This document shows, in pieces, positions 8,189 to 16,894 of a DNA stretch of 42,499 nt. The stretch is taken from NCBI RefSeq assembly GCF_945915435.1, contig NZ_CAMEFG010000033.1, forward strand, positions 1 to 42,499. The letters are read 5' to 3'. Numbering within the stretch: position 1 is the first letter of the stretch; the number at the start of each line of letters is the position of its first letter. The notes beneath the pieces are model-generated. The model made no database searches. It saw nothing but the letters and a program-made list of their open reading frames with translations, and had not been told where the DNA came from. This DNA comes from an uncultured Paracoccus sp. GTDB taxonomy: Bacteria > Pseudomonadota > Alphaproteobacteria > Rhodobacterales > Rhodobacteraceae. The position numbers and the translations under genes were made by a program.

Positions 8189-9253
8189 ATGGACGACCTG
8201 ACCCCGGCCGAACTGGACCCGCGCTGGCAACAGGTCCGCGACCGCGACCCGGACGCGGATGGGCGCTTCTTCTACGCCGTGACGACAACCGGCGTCTATT
8301 GCCGTCCGACCTGTCCCGCGCGCAGGCCCCGGCCTGCCAACCTGCGCTTTTTCGACAGCGCCGATCAGGCCGAGGCGGCGGGCTTTCGCCCCTGCCTGCG
8401 TTGCAATCCGCGCGGGCAGGGGGTGGCGCAGGCCAATGCCGACCGCGTGGCCGCCGCCTGCCGCATGATCGACCAGGCCGTCGCGCAGGGCGAACGGCCC
8501 CCCGGTTTAGGGGCGCTGGCCCATGCCGCTGGCCAAAGCCCCTGGCATTTCCACCGTCAGTTCCGCGCCGTCACCGGGCTGACCCCGCGCGCCTATGCGC
8601 AGGCCCGCCGCGCGCAGCGGATGCGCGCGGGACTGGCGCAGGGGCAGGGGGTGACGCAGGCGGTCTATGAGGCGGGCTACGGCTCGGGCAGCAGGTTTTA
8701 CGAAAACGCGGACAAGGTGCTGGGAATGACGGCGACAAGCTACAGGGACAAGGGGCATGGTGCGACGATCCGCTTTGCCATCGGGCGCGGTGCCTTGGGC
8801 GAGGTGCTGGTGGCCCAAAGCGACCGCGGCATCTGCGCGATCACGATGGGCGACGATCCGCAGGCGCTGCTGGACGACTTGCAGGACCGCTTCCCCAAGG
8901 CGCGCCTGATCGGCGGCGATGCGGATTTCGAAAGGGTCGTGGCCCGCGTCCTGGCCTTTGTCGAGGCGCCGGGCGCGGGGCTGGACCTGCCGCTGGACAT
9001 TCGCGGGACCGCGTTCCAGCAAATGGTCTGGCAGGCATTGCAGCAGATCCCGCCTGGCCAGACGGCCAGCTATGCCCAGATCGCCGAACGCATCGGCCAG
9101 CCCCGCGCTGTGCGGGCGGTTGCCGGGGCATGCGCGGCCAACCCGCTTGCCGTGGTCATCCCCTGCCACCGGGTTTTGCGCAGCGACGGCGGGTTGTCGG
9201 GCTATCGCTGGGGGATCGAGCGCAAGCGCGACCTGCTGGCGCGCGAGCGATAG
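8189..9253 (+). CDS. ada: Ada: methylphosphotriester/O6-methylguanine-DNA methyltransferase and AraC-type regulator
   Basis: This 354-residue three-part Ada protein repairs alkylated DNA and regulates the adaptive response. The N-terminal zinc domain carries Cys38 (methyl acceptor in GVYCRPTC), Cys42, Cys69 and Cys72. The middle AraC-type helix-turn-helix region spans about residues 85-185. The C-terminal methyltransferase domain has the PCHRV active site with Cys326 and is preceded by the conserved helix region RAVAGACAANP. Start 8189 fits the family; AGGAG at 8176-8180 is a usable ribosome site. A perfect hairpin follows the stop. Confidence 0.95.
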   Translation: MDDLTPAELDPRWQQVRDRDPDADGRFFYAVTTTGVYCRPTCPARRPRPANLRFFDSADQAEAAGFRPCLRCNPRGQGVAQANADRVAAACRMIDQAVAQGERPPGLGALAHAAGQSPWHFHRQFRAVTGLTPRAYAQARRAQRMRAGLAQGQGVTQAVYEAGYGSGSRFYENADKVLGMTATSYRDKGHGATIRFAIGRGALGEVLVAQSDRGICAITMGDDPQALLDDLQDRFPKARLIGGDADFERVVARVLAFVEAPGAGLDLPLDIRGTAFQQMVWQALQQIPPGQTASYAQIAERIGQPRAVRAVAGACAANPLAVVIPCHRVLRSDGGLSGYRWGIERKRDLLARER

Positions 9254-9261
9254 GGCAGGCA

Positions 9262-9297
9262 GGGAAAACGGCCGCGGTGGATTGCGGCCGTTTTCCC
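9262..9297. terminator. Bidirectional hairpin between convergent genes
   Basis: A perfect 14-bp inverted repeat (GGGAAAACGGCCGC, 9262-9275, and its complement, 9284-9297) encloses an 8-base loop. The stem ends in a T-run on either strand because the A/T block is part of the stem. It sits between the convergent ends of ada (9253) and the small peptide gene (9316), so it probably stops transcription from both sides. Confidence 0.8.
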
Positions 9298-9315
9298 CTC
9301 CGGCAGTGCGTGCGA

Positions 9316-9393
9316 TCAGAAGATGCCGGTCAGGTAAAGCAGGATGATGACGACGATGGGCACACCCAACAGGTAAGCGACGATGCCTTTCAC
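9316..9393 (-). CDS. 25-residue single-span membrane peptide
   Basis: The short frame starts at GTG 9393 and encodes 25 residues: a lysine at position 2, then an almost continuous hydrophobic segment (VAYLLGVPIVVIILLYL) ending in TGIF. A perfect AGGAGG lies 7 bases before the GTG (9401-9406), far better than most ribosome sites in the window, so I regard it as a real gene. A longer frame extending to 9597 has no support at its start. The peptide probably inserts as one transmembrane helix. I do not know its function; I believe similar tiny hydrophobic proteins occur in other Rhodobacteraceae, but this is from memory. Confidence 0.65.
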   Translation of the reverse strand: MKGIVAYLLGVPIVVIILLYLTGIF

Positions 9394-9600
9394 GATATTT
9401 CCTCCTGAATTTGAAAGGGAAACGCCGCCTGACCGCGCCGGGTTCCGTGCTGCGGGCGGATGATCGCGCGGGCGGCCCCCGCATGGGTCGGGCGGGCGGC
9501 CCTGATCCCGCGCGGCACCGCCCTTGCAGTTTCTTCCTTGTAGTTTCGCCCTGTCACCCCTAGAAGGCGCCGGTGAAAAAGAAGCTACTGGAGGCATGGA

Positions 9601-10857
9601 ATGCCGCTTCTGGTGATGAAATTCGGCGGCACCTCGGTCGCCGATCTGGATCGGATCCGCAAGGTCGCCGAAAAGGTGCAGGCCGAAGTCGATCGCGGCT
9701 ATGACGTGATCGTCGTCGTCAGCGCCATGTCGGGCAAGACGAACGAACTGGTGGGCTGGGTCGAGGCGACTTCGCCCCTGTTCGACGCGCGCGAATACGA
9801 CGCGGTGGTGTCCAGCGGGGAAAACGTGACCGCGGGCCTTCTAGCGCTGACCTTGCAGGAACGCGGCGTTCCCGCGCGAAGCTGGCAGGGCTGGCAGGTG
9901 CCGATCCGCACGACCTCGCAGCATTCGGCGGCGCGCTTCGTGGATATTCCGCGCGACAACATCGACGCGAAATTCGCCGAAGGGATGAAGGTCGCCGTCA
10001 TCGCGGGGTTCCAGGGGCTAAGCCCGGAAAGCCGGATCACGACGCTGGGCCGGGGCGGGTCGGACACGACCGCCGTGGCGCTGGCCGCCGCCTTTGGCGC
10101 GGAACGCTGCGACATCTATACCGACGTGGACGGGATCTATACCACCGACCCGCGCATCACCTCGAAGGCGCGCAAGCTGGACCGCATCGCATTCGAGGAA
10201 ATGCTGGAACTTTCCAGCCTTGGCGCGAAGGTGCTGCAAACCCGCTCGGTCGAACTGGCGATGCGCTACAAGGTGCGCCTGCGGGTCTTGTCCTCGTTCG
10301 AGGAAACCGACGAAAATTCCGGCACGCTGGTCTGCGATGAGGATGAAATCATGGAATCGAAAGTCGTCAACGGCATCGCCTATTCGCGCGAGGAAGCCAA
10401 GCTGACCCTGGTCACGGTCGAGGACAAGCCCGGCATTTCCGCCGCCATCTTCGCACCGCTGGCCGATGCGGGGGTGAACGTGGATATGATCGTCCAGAAC
10501 ATTTCCGAAAAGGACTATGGCGACCGGCCCGGATCGGTCACCGACATGACCTTTTCCTGCCCCGTCAACCAGGTCGCCCGCGCCCGCAAGGCGATGGAAG
10601 AGGCCCGCGAGGCAGGCACGATCCAGTATGACGAGCTGATCGTCGATACCGAGGTCGCCAAGGTTTCCGTCGTCGGCATCGGCATGCGCAGCCATGCGGG
10701 CGTCGCCGCGCGCGCCTTCAAGTCGCTGGCTGATGAAAATATCAACATCAAGGTGATCGCCACCAGCGAGATCAAGATTTCCGTCCTGATCGACCGCAAG
10801 TATATGGAACTTGCGGTTCAGGCGCTGCATGATGCCTTTGAGTTGGAACAGGCCTGA
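9601..10857 (+). CDS. lysC: Aspartokinase
   Basis: Aspartokinase phosphorylates aspartate, the first step towards lysine, threonine, methionine and diaminopimelate. The 418-residue protein begins with the kinase motif KFGGTSV (7-13). The conserved GRGGSDTTAVALA stretch follows at about residues 150-162. Two ACT domains lie in the C-terminal third (starting near VTVEDKPGIS and VSVVGIGM), which provide feedback inhibition by lysine and/or threonine. GGAGG at 9590-9594 sets ATG 9601 as the start. ptsP follows 36 bp downstream, an arrangement I recall from other Rhodobacterales. Confidence 0.96.
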   Translation: MPLLVMKFGGTSVADLDRIRKVAEKVQAEVDRGYDVIVVVSAMSGKTNELVGWVEATSPLFDAREYDAVVSSGENVTAGLLALTLQERGVPARSWQGWQVPIRTTSQHSAARFVDIPRDNIDAKFAEGMKVAVIAGFQGLSPESRITTLGRGGSDTTAVALAAAFGAERCDIYTDVDGIYTTDPRITSKARKLDRIAFEEMLELSSLGAKVLQTRSVELAMRYKVRLRVLSSFEETDENSGTLVCDEDEIMESKVVNGIAYSREEAKLTLVTVEDKPGISAAIFAPLADAGVNVDMIVQNISEKDYGDRPGSVTDMTFSCPVNQVARARKAMEEAREAGTIQYDELIVDTEVAKVSVVGIGMRSHAGVAARAFKSLADENINIKVIATSEIKISVLIDRKYMELAVQALHDAFELEQA

Positions 10858-10893
10858 TCCCCACCGGGGCGCGGGCCTTCAGGCCGGGGACAT

Positions 10894-13131
10894 ATGGCGG
10901 AAAGCAGGGAAAGCAATTCGCGCAAGCTGCTCAGGCGGCTGCGCGAGACCTTGGCGGCTCCTGGCGGCGGGCAGGACCGGCTGGATGACATAACCCATCA
11001 CATCGCGGATTCGCTGGGGACGGACGTCTGCTCGATCTATCTGTTCCGCGATGCCCAGACGCTGGAACTTTGCGCAACCGAAGGGCTGCGTGCCGAATCG
11101 GTTCACAAGATCCGCCTGCGGCTGGGCGAGGGGCTGGTGGGCCGCGTCGCCCGCATGGGCCAGCCGATCAACACCGCGAACGCCCCCGCCGAACCCGGCT
11201 TCCGCTTCATGCCCGAATCCGGCGAAGAGGTCTTTCCCAGCTTCCTCGGCGTGCCGATCCAGCGCGTGGGCGAAAAGCTTGGCGTGCTGGTCGTCCAGTC
11301 GCGCGAGGCCCGCGCCTTCAGCGACGACGATATCTATGGGCTGGAGGTCGTCGCGATGGTCATCGCCGAAATGGCCGAGCTTGGCGCCTTCGGGGATAAT
11401 CAGGCCGATCACCAGCCCCACCGGCATACCTATTCCGTCCACGGCGTGTCCGCGCAGGAAGGCGCCGCCGAAGGCCGCGTCTGGCTGCACGAGGCGCGGG
11501 TGGTCATCACCAACCCCTTCGGCGACGATCCCGCCCGCGAACATGCCCGCCTGAATGAGGCGGTGGCGATGCTGCGCAGTTCGCTGGACGAGATGCTGGC
11601 CAATCACAGCGCCAGCGGCGTCGAATATGACGAGGTGATGCAGACCTACCGCATGTTCGCCCATTCGCGCAGTTGGCTGCGCCGGATGGAAGAGGATATC
11701 GAACTTGGCCTGTCGGCCGAGGCGGCGGTGGAAAAGGAACAGTCGCTGGCGCGTTCGCGGCTGGAACGGGCCTCGGACCCCTATCTGCGCGACCGGCTGC
11801 ACGATCTGGACGACCTGTCCAACCGGCTGCTGCGCATCCTGACCGGGCAGGGCCGCGACACCGGGGCGGCGATGCCGGAAAACCCGATCCTTGTCGCGCG
11901 CAATATCGGCCCGGCGGAATTGCTGGACTATGGCCGCAAGCTGAAGGGCGTGGTGCTGCAAGAGGGCTCGGTCGGCAGCCATGCGGCCATCGTCGCGCGC
12001 GCGCTGGCCATTCCGCTGGTGGTCCAGGCCGAGCGGATCGAGACCGAGGCGCTCAACGGCGACACCATCCTTGTCGATGGCGACCTGGGCACCGTCCACC
12101 TGCGCCCCGAGGAAAGCGTCGCCGCCGCCTTTCGCGACAAGATCGCCATGCAGGCCGAGGCGCAGCAGCGTTACGCGGGCCTGCGCGACCTGCCCGCGCA
12201 GGCGACCTGCGGCACCATCATCGAGCTTTTCATGAACGCCGGGCTGATGGCCGACCTGCCCAGCCTGGAAAGCTCGGGCGCCGAGGGCGTCGGGTTGTTC
12301 CGGACCGAGTTGCAGTTCCTGACCCGCACCCAGGTTCCCCGCCGCGCCGACCTGGCCGCGCTTTATTCGCATGTGCTGGATAATGCGCATGGCAAGCCGG
12401 TGATCTTCCGCACGCTGGACATCGGCTCGGACAAGGTGCTGCCCTACATGAAGCAGCATGACGAACCCAACCCCGCGATGGGCTGGCGCGCGATCCGGCT
12501 GGGGCTGGACAAGCGCGGCGTGCTGCGGATGCAGTTGCAGGCGCTGATCCGCGCCAGCGTGGGCCGCCCGCTTCGCGTCATGTTCCCCTTCGTCGCCGAA
12601 ATGGCCGAGTTCGAGGCCGCGCAGCGCCTGCTGATGGAGGCCGTCAGCCGCGAGCAGCGCCTTGGCCACGCGCTGCCGACGGATGTGCGGGTCGGCGCGA
12701 TGATCGAGACGCCCTCGATGGCCTTCGCGCCGCAACGGTTCTTCGAGATGTGCGATTTCGTTTCGGTCGGGGGCAACGATCTCAAGCAGTTCTTCTTTGC
12801 CGCGGACCGCGAAAACGAACGTGTGCGGCGGCGCTACGATACGCTGAGCGCATCCTACCTGACGCTGCTGGAACAGATCGCCCGCCGCTGCGACCAGTCG
12901 GGGGTGCCGGTGTCCTTCTGCGGCGAGGATGCCGGGCGTCCGATCGAGGCGGTCACCTTCGCCGCCCTGGGCTTTCGGCGGCTGTCGATGCGCCCGGCCT
13001 CGATCGGGCCGGTCAAGCACCTGATCCGGCGCGTCGACCTGAGGGGGCTGCGCGAGGTCATCGACGAGGCCCGCGCCGAGGGCCAGGCCAACCTGCGCCG
13101 CACCATCACGGACTGGATCGCGCGGCAATAG
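10894..13131 (+). CDS. ptsP: Phosphoenolpyruvate-protein phosphotransferase PtsP (EI-Ntr)
   Basis: This 745-residue first enzyme of the nitrogen-related phosphotransferase system transfers phosphate from PEP to NPr. An N-terminal GAF domain (about residues 25-170), which senses nitrogen state in the family, is followed by the enzyme I phosphohistidine domain with the active-site His363 (GSVGSHAAIVARALAIP). The PEP-binding TIM barrel comes last, with GVGLFRTE, the FRTLDIGSDK stretch and the catalytic cysteine in SFCGEDAGRP. The GAF domain separates it from the sugar-PTS enzyme I. It is probably cotranscribed with lysC. Confidence 0.95.
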   Translation: MAESRESNSRKLLRRLRETLAAPGGGQDRLDDITHHIADSLGTDVCSIYLFRDAQTLELCATEGLRAESVHKIRLRLGEGLVGRVARMGQPINTANAPAEPGFRFMPESGEEVFPSFLGVPIQRVGEKLGVLVVQSREARAFSDDDIYGLEVVAMVIAEMAELGAFGDNQADHQPHRHTYSVHGVSAQEGAAEGRVWLHEARVVITNPFGDDPAREHARLNEAVAMLRSSLDEMLANHSASGVEYDEVMQTYRMFAHSRSWLRRMEEDIELGLSAEAAVEKEQSLARSRLERASDPYLRDRLHDLDDLSNRLLRILTGQGRDTGAAMPENPILVARNIGPAELLDYGRKLKGVVLQEGSVGSHAAIVARALAIPLVVQAERIETEALNGDTILVDGDLGTVHLRPEESVAAAFRDKIAMQAEAQQRYAGLRDLPAQATCGTIIELFMNAGLMADLPSLESSGAEGVGLFRTELQFLTRTQVPRRADLAALYSHVLDNAHGKPVIFRTLDIGSDKVLPYMKQHDEPNPAMGWRAIRLGLDKRGVLRMQLQALIRASVGRPLRVMFPFVAEMAEFEAAQRLLMEAVSREQRLGHALPTDVRVGAMIETPSMAFAPQRFFEMCDFVSVGGNDLKQFFFAADRENERVRRRYDTLSASYLTLLEQIARRCDQSGVPVSFCGEDAGRPIEAVTFAALGFRRLSMRPASIGPVKHLIRRVDLRGLREVIDEARAEGQANLRRTITDWIARQ

Positions 13132-13191
13132 CGGGGAACGTGCGGCGCCGCGCGGGCGTTGACCGGCGGATGCTTGTGCGAAAGGTGGGCC

Positions 13192-14130
13192 ATGAGCCTT
13201 GATCGGACCTCGCTGCGGATCGCGGACAGGAAGCTGGTATTGATCCTGAACCACAAGGCGGGAAAGCGGCAGGGCGATGCGGTCCTGCGGATGCTGCAAT
13301 CTCGCCTTTCCCGCGCTGCGGGCGGTTTCGAGCTGATTCGCGTCTCGCGGGGCGCCGAGATCGTTCCCGCCGCCCGCCGCGCCCTGCGGCAGGGGGCCGA
13401 TATCGTGGCCGTGCTTGGCGGCGACGGCACGCAATCCGCCGTGGCGGGCGTGCTGGCGGGCACCCCCGCGATCATGGGCGTGCTGCCCGGCGGGACCTTC
13501 AACTATTTCGCGCGGGGCCTTGGCGTCGGCGATACCGTCGAACAGGCGCTGGAGACCCTGCTGACCGGCCAGCCGCGCCGGGTGGCGGTCGGCGAGGTGA
13601 ACGGGCGGGTCTTTCTGAACAATGTCAGCTTCGGCGTCTATCCCCGGATCCTCAAGCGCCGCGAATCGCTTTATGCGCGCTGGGGGCGCAGCCGGATCGT
13701 CGCATATTGGTCTTTGCTGAGCGCGCTTTGGGACCTGCGCCGTCCCCTGCGCATCCGCTTGCAGGCAGATGAACGGCAGCAGCTTCATGACACGGCGCTG
13801 GCCTTTGTCGGCATGAACGCCTTCCAGCTTGACTCCCTGAACCTCGACGGGGCCGAGCAGGTGCGGCAAGGCCATTTCGCGATCTTCGTCGCCCGCGCCC
13901 GCAAGCGGTCCGAACTGATCGGGCCGGTGCTGCGGCTTGCCTCGGGGACCGGCCTGCGCGAATCGGATTTCGAACTGATCACCGCCGACAGCGTTCGGAT
14001 CGAGACGCACCCCAACCGCCGCCTCGTCGCCTTTGACGGGGAAAAGGCGCGGATGTCGGGACCCTTCCATCTGCGGGTCCGCCCCGAGGCCCTGACCGTC
14101 ATCGCCCCCGCCGGACCCGATCCGGGATGA
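13192..14130 (+). CDS. Diacylglycerol/sphingosine kinase-like protein
   Basis: This 312-residue protein is of the DAGK catalytic-domain family (YegS-like lipid kinases). The nucleotide-binding motif GGDGT is at residues 76-80 and is followed by LPGGTFNYFAR (98-108), typical of the family (usually LPxGTxNDFAR). The C-terminal beta domain (about residues 130-312) is as expected. I chose ATG 13192 because AAGGTGG precedes it; an upstream start at 13159 would add 11 residues. The lipid substrate cannot be read from sequence. The stop overlaps the next start (ATGA), indicating coupling to the metallophosphoesterase. Confidence 0.85.
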   Translation: MSLDRTSLRIADRKLVLILNHKAGKRQGDAVLRMLQSRLSRAAGGFELIRVSRGAEIVPAARRALRQGADIVAVLGGDGTQSAVAGVLAGTPAIMGVLPGGTFNYFARGLGVGDTVEQALETLLTGQPRRVAVGEVNGRVFLNNVSFGVYPRILKRRESLYARWGRSRIVAYWSLLSALWDLRRPLRIRLQADERQQLHDTALAFVGMNAFQLDSLNLDGAEQVRQGHFAIFVARARKRSELIGPVLRLASGTGLRESDFELITADSVRIETHPNRRLVAFDGEKARMSGPFHLRVRPEALTVIAPAGPDPG

Positions 14131-14939
14131 GGGCGGGCGCGACGAGGCTGGTCCACCTGTCCGACCTGCATTTCGGGCTTGAGCGGGCCGATCTGGTTCA
14201 GCCGCTGTTCGAGGCGGTCGAGGCTGCCGGCCCCGACCTGGTCGTCGTCTCGGGCGATCTGGTCCAGCGCGCGCGCAAGGCGCAGTTCATCGCCGCGCGC
14301 CGCTTTCTGGACCGGCTGACGGCCCCCTGGGTGGCGGTGCCGGGCAATCACGACATCCCGCTTTTCAACCTGGCGGGGCGGTTGTTGTGGCCCTTCGCGG
14401 GGTATCGGCGCCATATCTGCGCCGACCTGTCACCCGGGCGGCGCCTGCGCGACCTGCGCATCTTCGGGATCAACAGCGCATGGCCCCTGTCGTGGCGCGG
14501 CGGCATTGCACGGCGCGCCGATATCGACAGGCTTTGCCGCGAACTGACGGAAGGGGCGAAGGACGTCACCAATATCCTGCTGTTCCATCATCCCATGCAA
14601 GAGCCGCCGGGATTCGAGCGCGGCGAAACCATCGGCGCCGAGGCCGCGCTGCCCCGGCTGGCCGCCGCCGGGCTGCATGTCATCCTGTCGGGGCACCTGC
14701 ACCGCTTCGATCCGGGCCTGTTCGTGACGCGCGACCGCACCCGCCCGATCCTGCAAGTCCAGGGCGCCACCGCCCTTTGCGGACGGGCGGGCGAAACCGC
14801 GCATGGCTTTGCCATCCTGGATTTCGACGGCCCGCACCTGGTGGTCACGCCATGCCCCGCCCTGGACGGCCCCGTGCGTTTCGGGCCAGCGCCGCCCTTT
14901 CGCTATTCCCGCGCGGAAGGGGAATGGCGGTTGCTGTAG
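14127..14939 (+). CDS. Calcineurin-like metallophosphoesterase
   Basis: This is a 270-residue two-metal phosphoesterase. The ordered metal-binding motifs are visible: DLHFG (13-17), GDLV (about 47-50), GNHD (about 75-78), a histidine pair in FHHP (about 155-158) and GHLHRFD (about 191-197). The family includes cyclic nucleotide and phospholipid phosphodiesterases; the substrate is unknown. Coupling by a 4-bp overlap to a lipid-kinase-like gene suggests a role in lipid or phosphate-ester turnover. The last 37 bp overlap the end of the convergent AI-2E family gene. Confidence 0.88.
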   Translation: MRAGATRLVHLSDLHFGLERADLVQPLFEAVEAAGPDLVVVSGDLVQRARKAQFIAARRFLDRLTAPWVAVPGNHDIPLFNLAGRLLWPFAGYRRHICADLSPGRRLRDLRIFGINSAWPLSWRGGIARRADIDRLCRELTEGAKDVTNILLFHHPMQEPPGFERGETIGAEAALPRLAAAGLHVILSGHLHRFDPGLFVTRDRTRPILQVQGATALCGRAGETAHGFAILDFDGPHLVVTPCPALDGPVRFGPAPPFRYSRAEGEWRLL

Positions 14940-16114
14940 CCATCCGTCCCGGCATCCTCCGCCAGCGGGTCGGGGGGCAGTTCCTCGTGGCTTTCAAAGG
15001 CGATCTGGCGTTGCCATTCCCGCCAGATCGAGATCAGCAGCGCCATCAGCACCGGGCCGATGAACAGGCCGACGATGCCCATCGTCTTGACGCCTCCGAT
15101 CAGGCCGAAGAAGGTGGGCAGGAAGGGCAGCTTGACCGGGCCGCCGACCAGCATCGGGCGGATGGTCTTGTCCACGATGAACAGCTCGATCGTGCCCCAG
15201 ATGAACAGCCCCGCCCCCGCGACGGGCGAGCCGCTGGCCACCAGGTAGGCCGAGATCAGCGTGAAGGACAGCGGCGCCCCCCCGGGAATCAGCGCCATGA
15301 AGCCGGTGATGACCCCGAAGGCCACGGGCGAGGGCACGCCCGCGATCCAATAGGCGGTGCCCAGGATCACGCCCTCGGCAATGGCGATCAGCGTCATGCC
15401 CGTCACGGTCGAACTGACGGTGGCCGGGATCACGCGCGACAGCCTTTGCCAGCGTTCGGGCAGGATGCGGCGCCCCACGCGGTCGATCTGGGCCACGATC
15501 TTTTCCCCGTCGCGGTAAAAGACGAACAGCGTTACAAGGGTAAAGATCAGCGTCAGCGCGATGTTCAGCGTCAGCACGCCCGCGGTGATGATGCCGCGAT
15601 ACAGCACCATGATGTTCGAGCCGCTGACGATATGGACGATCTCGCTGATTGCGCCGGGGCGGCCGATGTATTGAGACCATTGTTCGTCCAGCCATTCGCC
15701 GATCTGGGGCAGTTCGGCCATCCATTGCGGTGTGTCCGCGCCGACCGAGTTGACATGCAGCGCCCATGAGAACCAGCCCCGCAGTTCTCCTATCGTGTAA
15801 AGCAGCGCCAGCGTGACGGGCACGACGATGACCACGACGATCGACAGCACCATCAGCGTGGCCGCCGCCGTCCTGCCGGCGCCCCAAGTGTAGCTGATGC
15901 GGTTGCGGACCGGCCAGCTTGCCAGCGCGATGACCGCCGCCGCCAGCACCGGAACGATGAAGCCGTGGAAGAAATAGATCGAGGCGATCAGCACGCTGAC
16001 AAGCAGCCATCGCGCCGCCGATATGTCGGTGATCAGCGGCCTGCGGATCTTGCCGCCGCCGTGAAGCGCCCCGGTCGTTTCCCCTGAGGGTTTCATTCCG
16101 CCTGTCTCAGCCAT
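14903..16114 (-). CDS. AI-2E family transporter (PF01594-type permease)
   Basis: This 403-residue polytopic membrane protein has two N-terminal membrane segments (about residues 32-70), a further one near residue 90, a soluble segment with tryptophans, then about five C-terminal segments. The conserved region around LIPGGAP and the late VDKTIRPMLVGG stretch fit the AI-2E/PerM family, whose members include autoinducer exporters and sodium/proton antiporters. The substrate is not predictable. The start at 16114 (MAETGG) is preferred; the frame continues upstream without a signal for translation. It ends inside the 3' end of the metallophosphoesterase. Confidence 0.85.
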   Translation of the reverse strand: MAETGGMKPSGETTGALHGGGKIRRPLITDISAARWLLVSVLIASIYFFHGFIVPVLAAAVIALASWPVRNRISYTWGAGRTAAATLMVLSIVVVIVVPVTLALLYTIGELRGWFSWALHVNSVGADTPQWMAELPQIGEWLDEQWSQYIGRPGAISEIVHIVSGSNIMVLYRGIITAGVLTLNIALTLIFTLVTLFVFYRDGEKIVAQIDRVGRRILPERWQRLSRVIPATVSSTVTGMTLIAIAEGVILGTAYWIAGVPSPVAFGVITGFMALIPGGAPLSFTLISAYLVASGSPVAGAGLFIWGTIELFIVDKTIRPMLVGGPVKLPFLPTFFGLIGGVKTMGIVGLFIGPVLMALLISIWREWQRQIAFESHEELPPDPLAEDAGTDGYSNRHSPSARE

Positions 16115-16358
16115 GAATCGCGCCTGCCCGTTCTTTCTTCGCATCGGTCCGCGGCAAGGGCCGTCGTCGTGCCGATGTCCTTGGCCAGTTTTCCCCCTCT
16201 GGCGCGGGAACCGCAAGCGAATCCTCATGCAAACTCGCGCAAGGATGTAACGGCCGGATGGCGGGACCGGCGCGGGCGCGCGCGAAACCGGGCATTGCCG
16301 GCAAGCCGTCCCCGTGGCATGTGTCCGCCTGTGGGATGTCCCGGCGGTGGGGGAAGCG

Positions 16359-16694
16359 ATGTCCAGGCATTATCTGCTGTTGGTTCTGGCAATCGTCTGC
16401 GAGGTGATCGCCACGACGGCGCTGGCCAGATCGGCCAGCTTCACCAGGCTCGTGCCCAGCCTTGTCGCGATCCTGGGCTATGCCTTTGCCTTCTGGCTGC
16501 TGTCGTTTCCCGTGCGGGTCATGCCGACCGGCGTGGTCTATGCGATCTGGTCGGGCATGGGGATCGTCTTCATCACCGCGGTCGCCTGGGTCCGGTATCG
16601 CGAGGCGCTGGACCTGCCCGCCATGCTGGGCCTGGGCTTCATCCTGACCGGGGTGGTCATCATCAACGTCTTCTCGAAAACCGTCGGACACTGA
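16359..16694 (+). CDS. Small multidrug resistance (SMR) family transporter
   Basis: This 111-residue protein has four transmembrane helices and the SMR signature: the membrane glutamate in helix 1 (VCEVIATTALARS, Glu at about residue 14), then WLLSFPVRVMPTGVVYAIWSGMGI in helices 2-3. This pattern is closer to EmrE-type quaternary-ammonium exporters than to the guanidinium exporters of the SugE/Gdx group. GGGGAAG lies just before ATG 16359; a GTG at 16314 in the same frame is less likely. The integrated element begins 57 bp downstream. Confidence 0.9.
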   Translation: MSRHYLLLVLAIVCEVIATTALARSASFTRLVPSLVAILGYAFAFWLLSFPVRVMPTGVVYAIWSGMGIVFITAVAWVRYREALDLPAMLGLGFILTGVVIINVFSKTVGH

Positions 16695-16751
16695 AACGCC
16701 GGAGGGCACTCCCGGCAGGCACGAATCTGCTTCGTTGATGTCTGGATATTC

Positions 16752-16768
16752 AATGGCGGACCCGGAGC
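16752..16768. repeat. attL: 17-bp direct repeat, left end of the integrated element
   Basis: AATGGCGGACCCGGAGC at 16752-16768 is identical to 28576-28592, which is the 3' end of tRNA-Arg(ACG) plus two flanking bases. The match stops sharply on both sides. This copy lacks the rest of the tRNA and is the displaced attachment-site half. Confidence 0.9.
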
Positions 16769-16894
16769 AAGTGATAAAAGGAAGCAAGATCAAATGCTTG
16801 CCGCGTCAAACTGCCCGGATTCGTTCCGCTGTTTTCCAAGGGATTTTCTGGCGTTTGTCTAACCCCTTGCGGGGCCTCAACAGAGGACTCGCAC

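Noticed and set aside
10879..14070. A reverse-strand open frame of over 1000 codons opposite ptsP and the lipid kinase gene
   Set aside because: It is the mirror of real genes in GC-rich DNA; its composition is arginine/glutamine/histidine/alanine-rich without domains, and the plus-strand genes have clear motifs.
16863..16876. CCCC/GGGG hairpin just before the satellite replication gene as a terminator or attenuator
   Set aside because: The stem is only four base pairs without a T-run; chance is likely in this GC-rich DNA.
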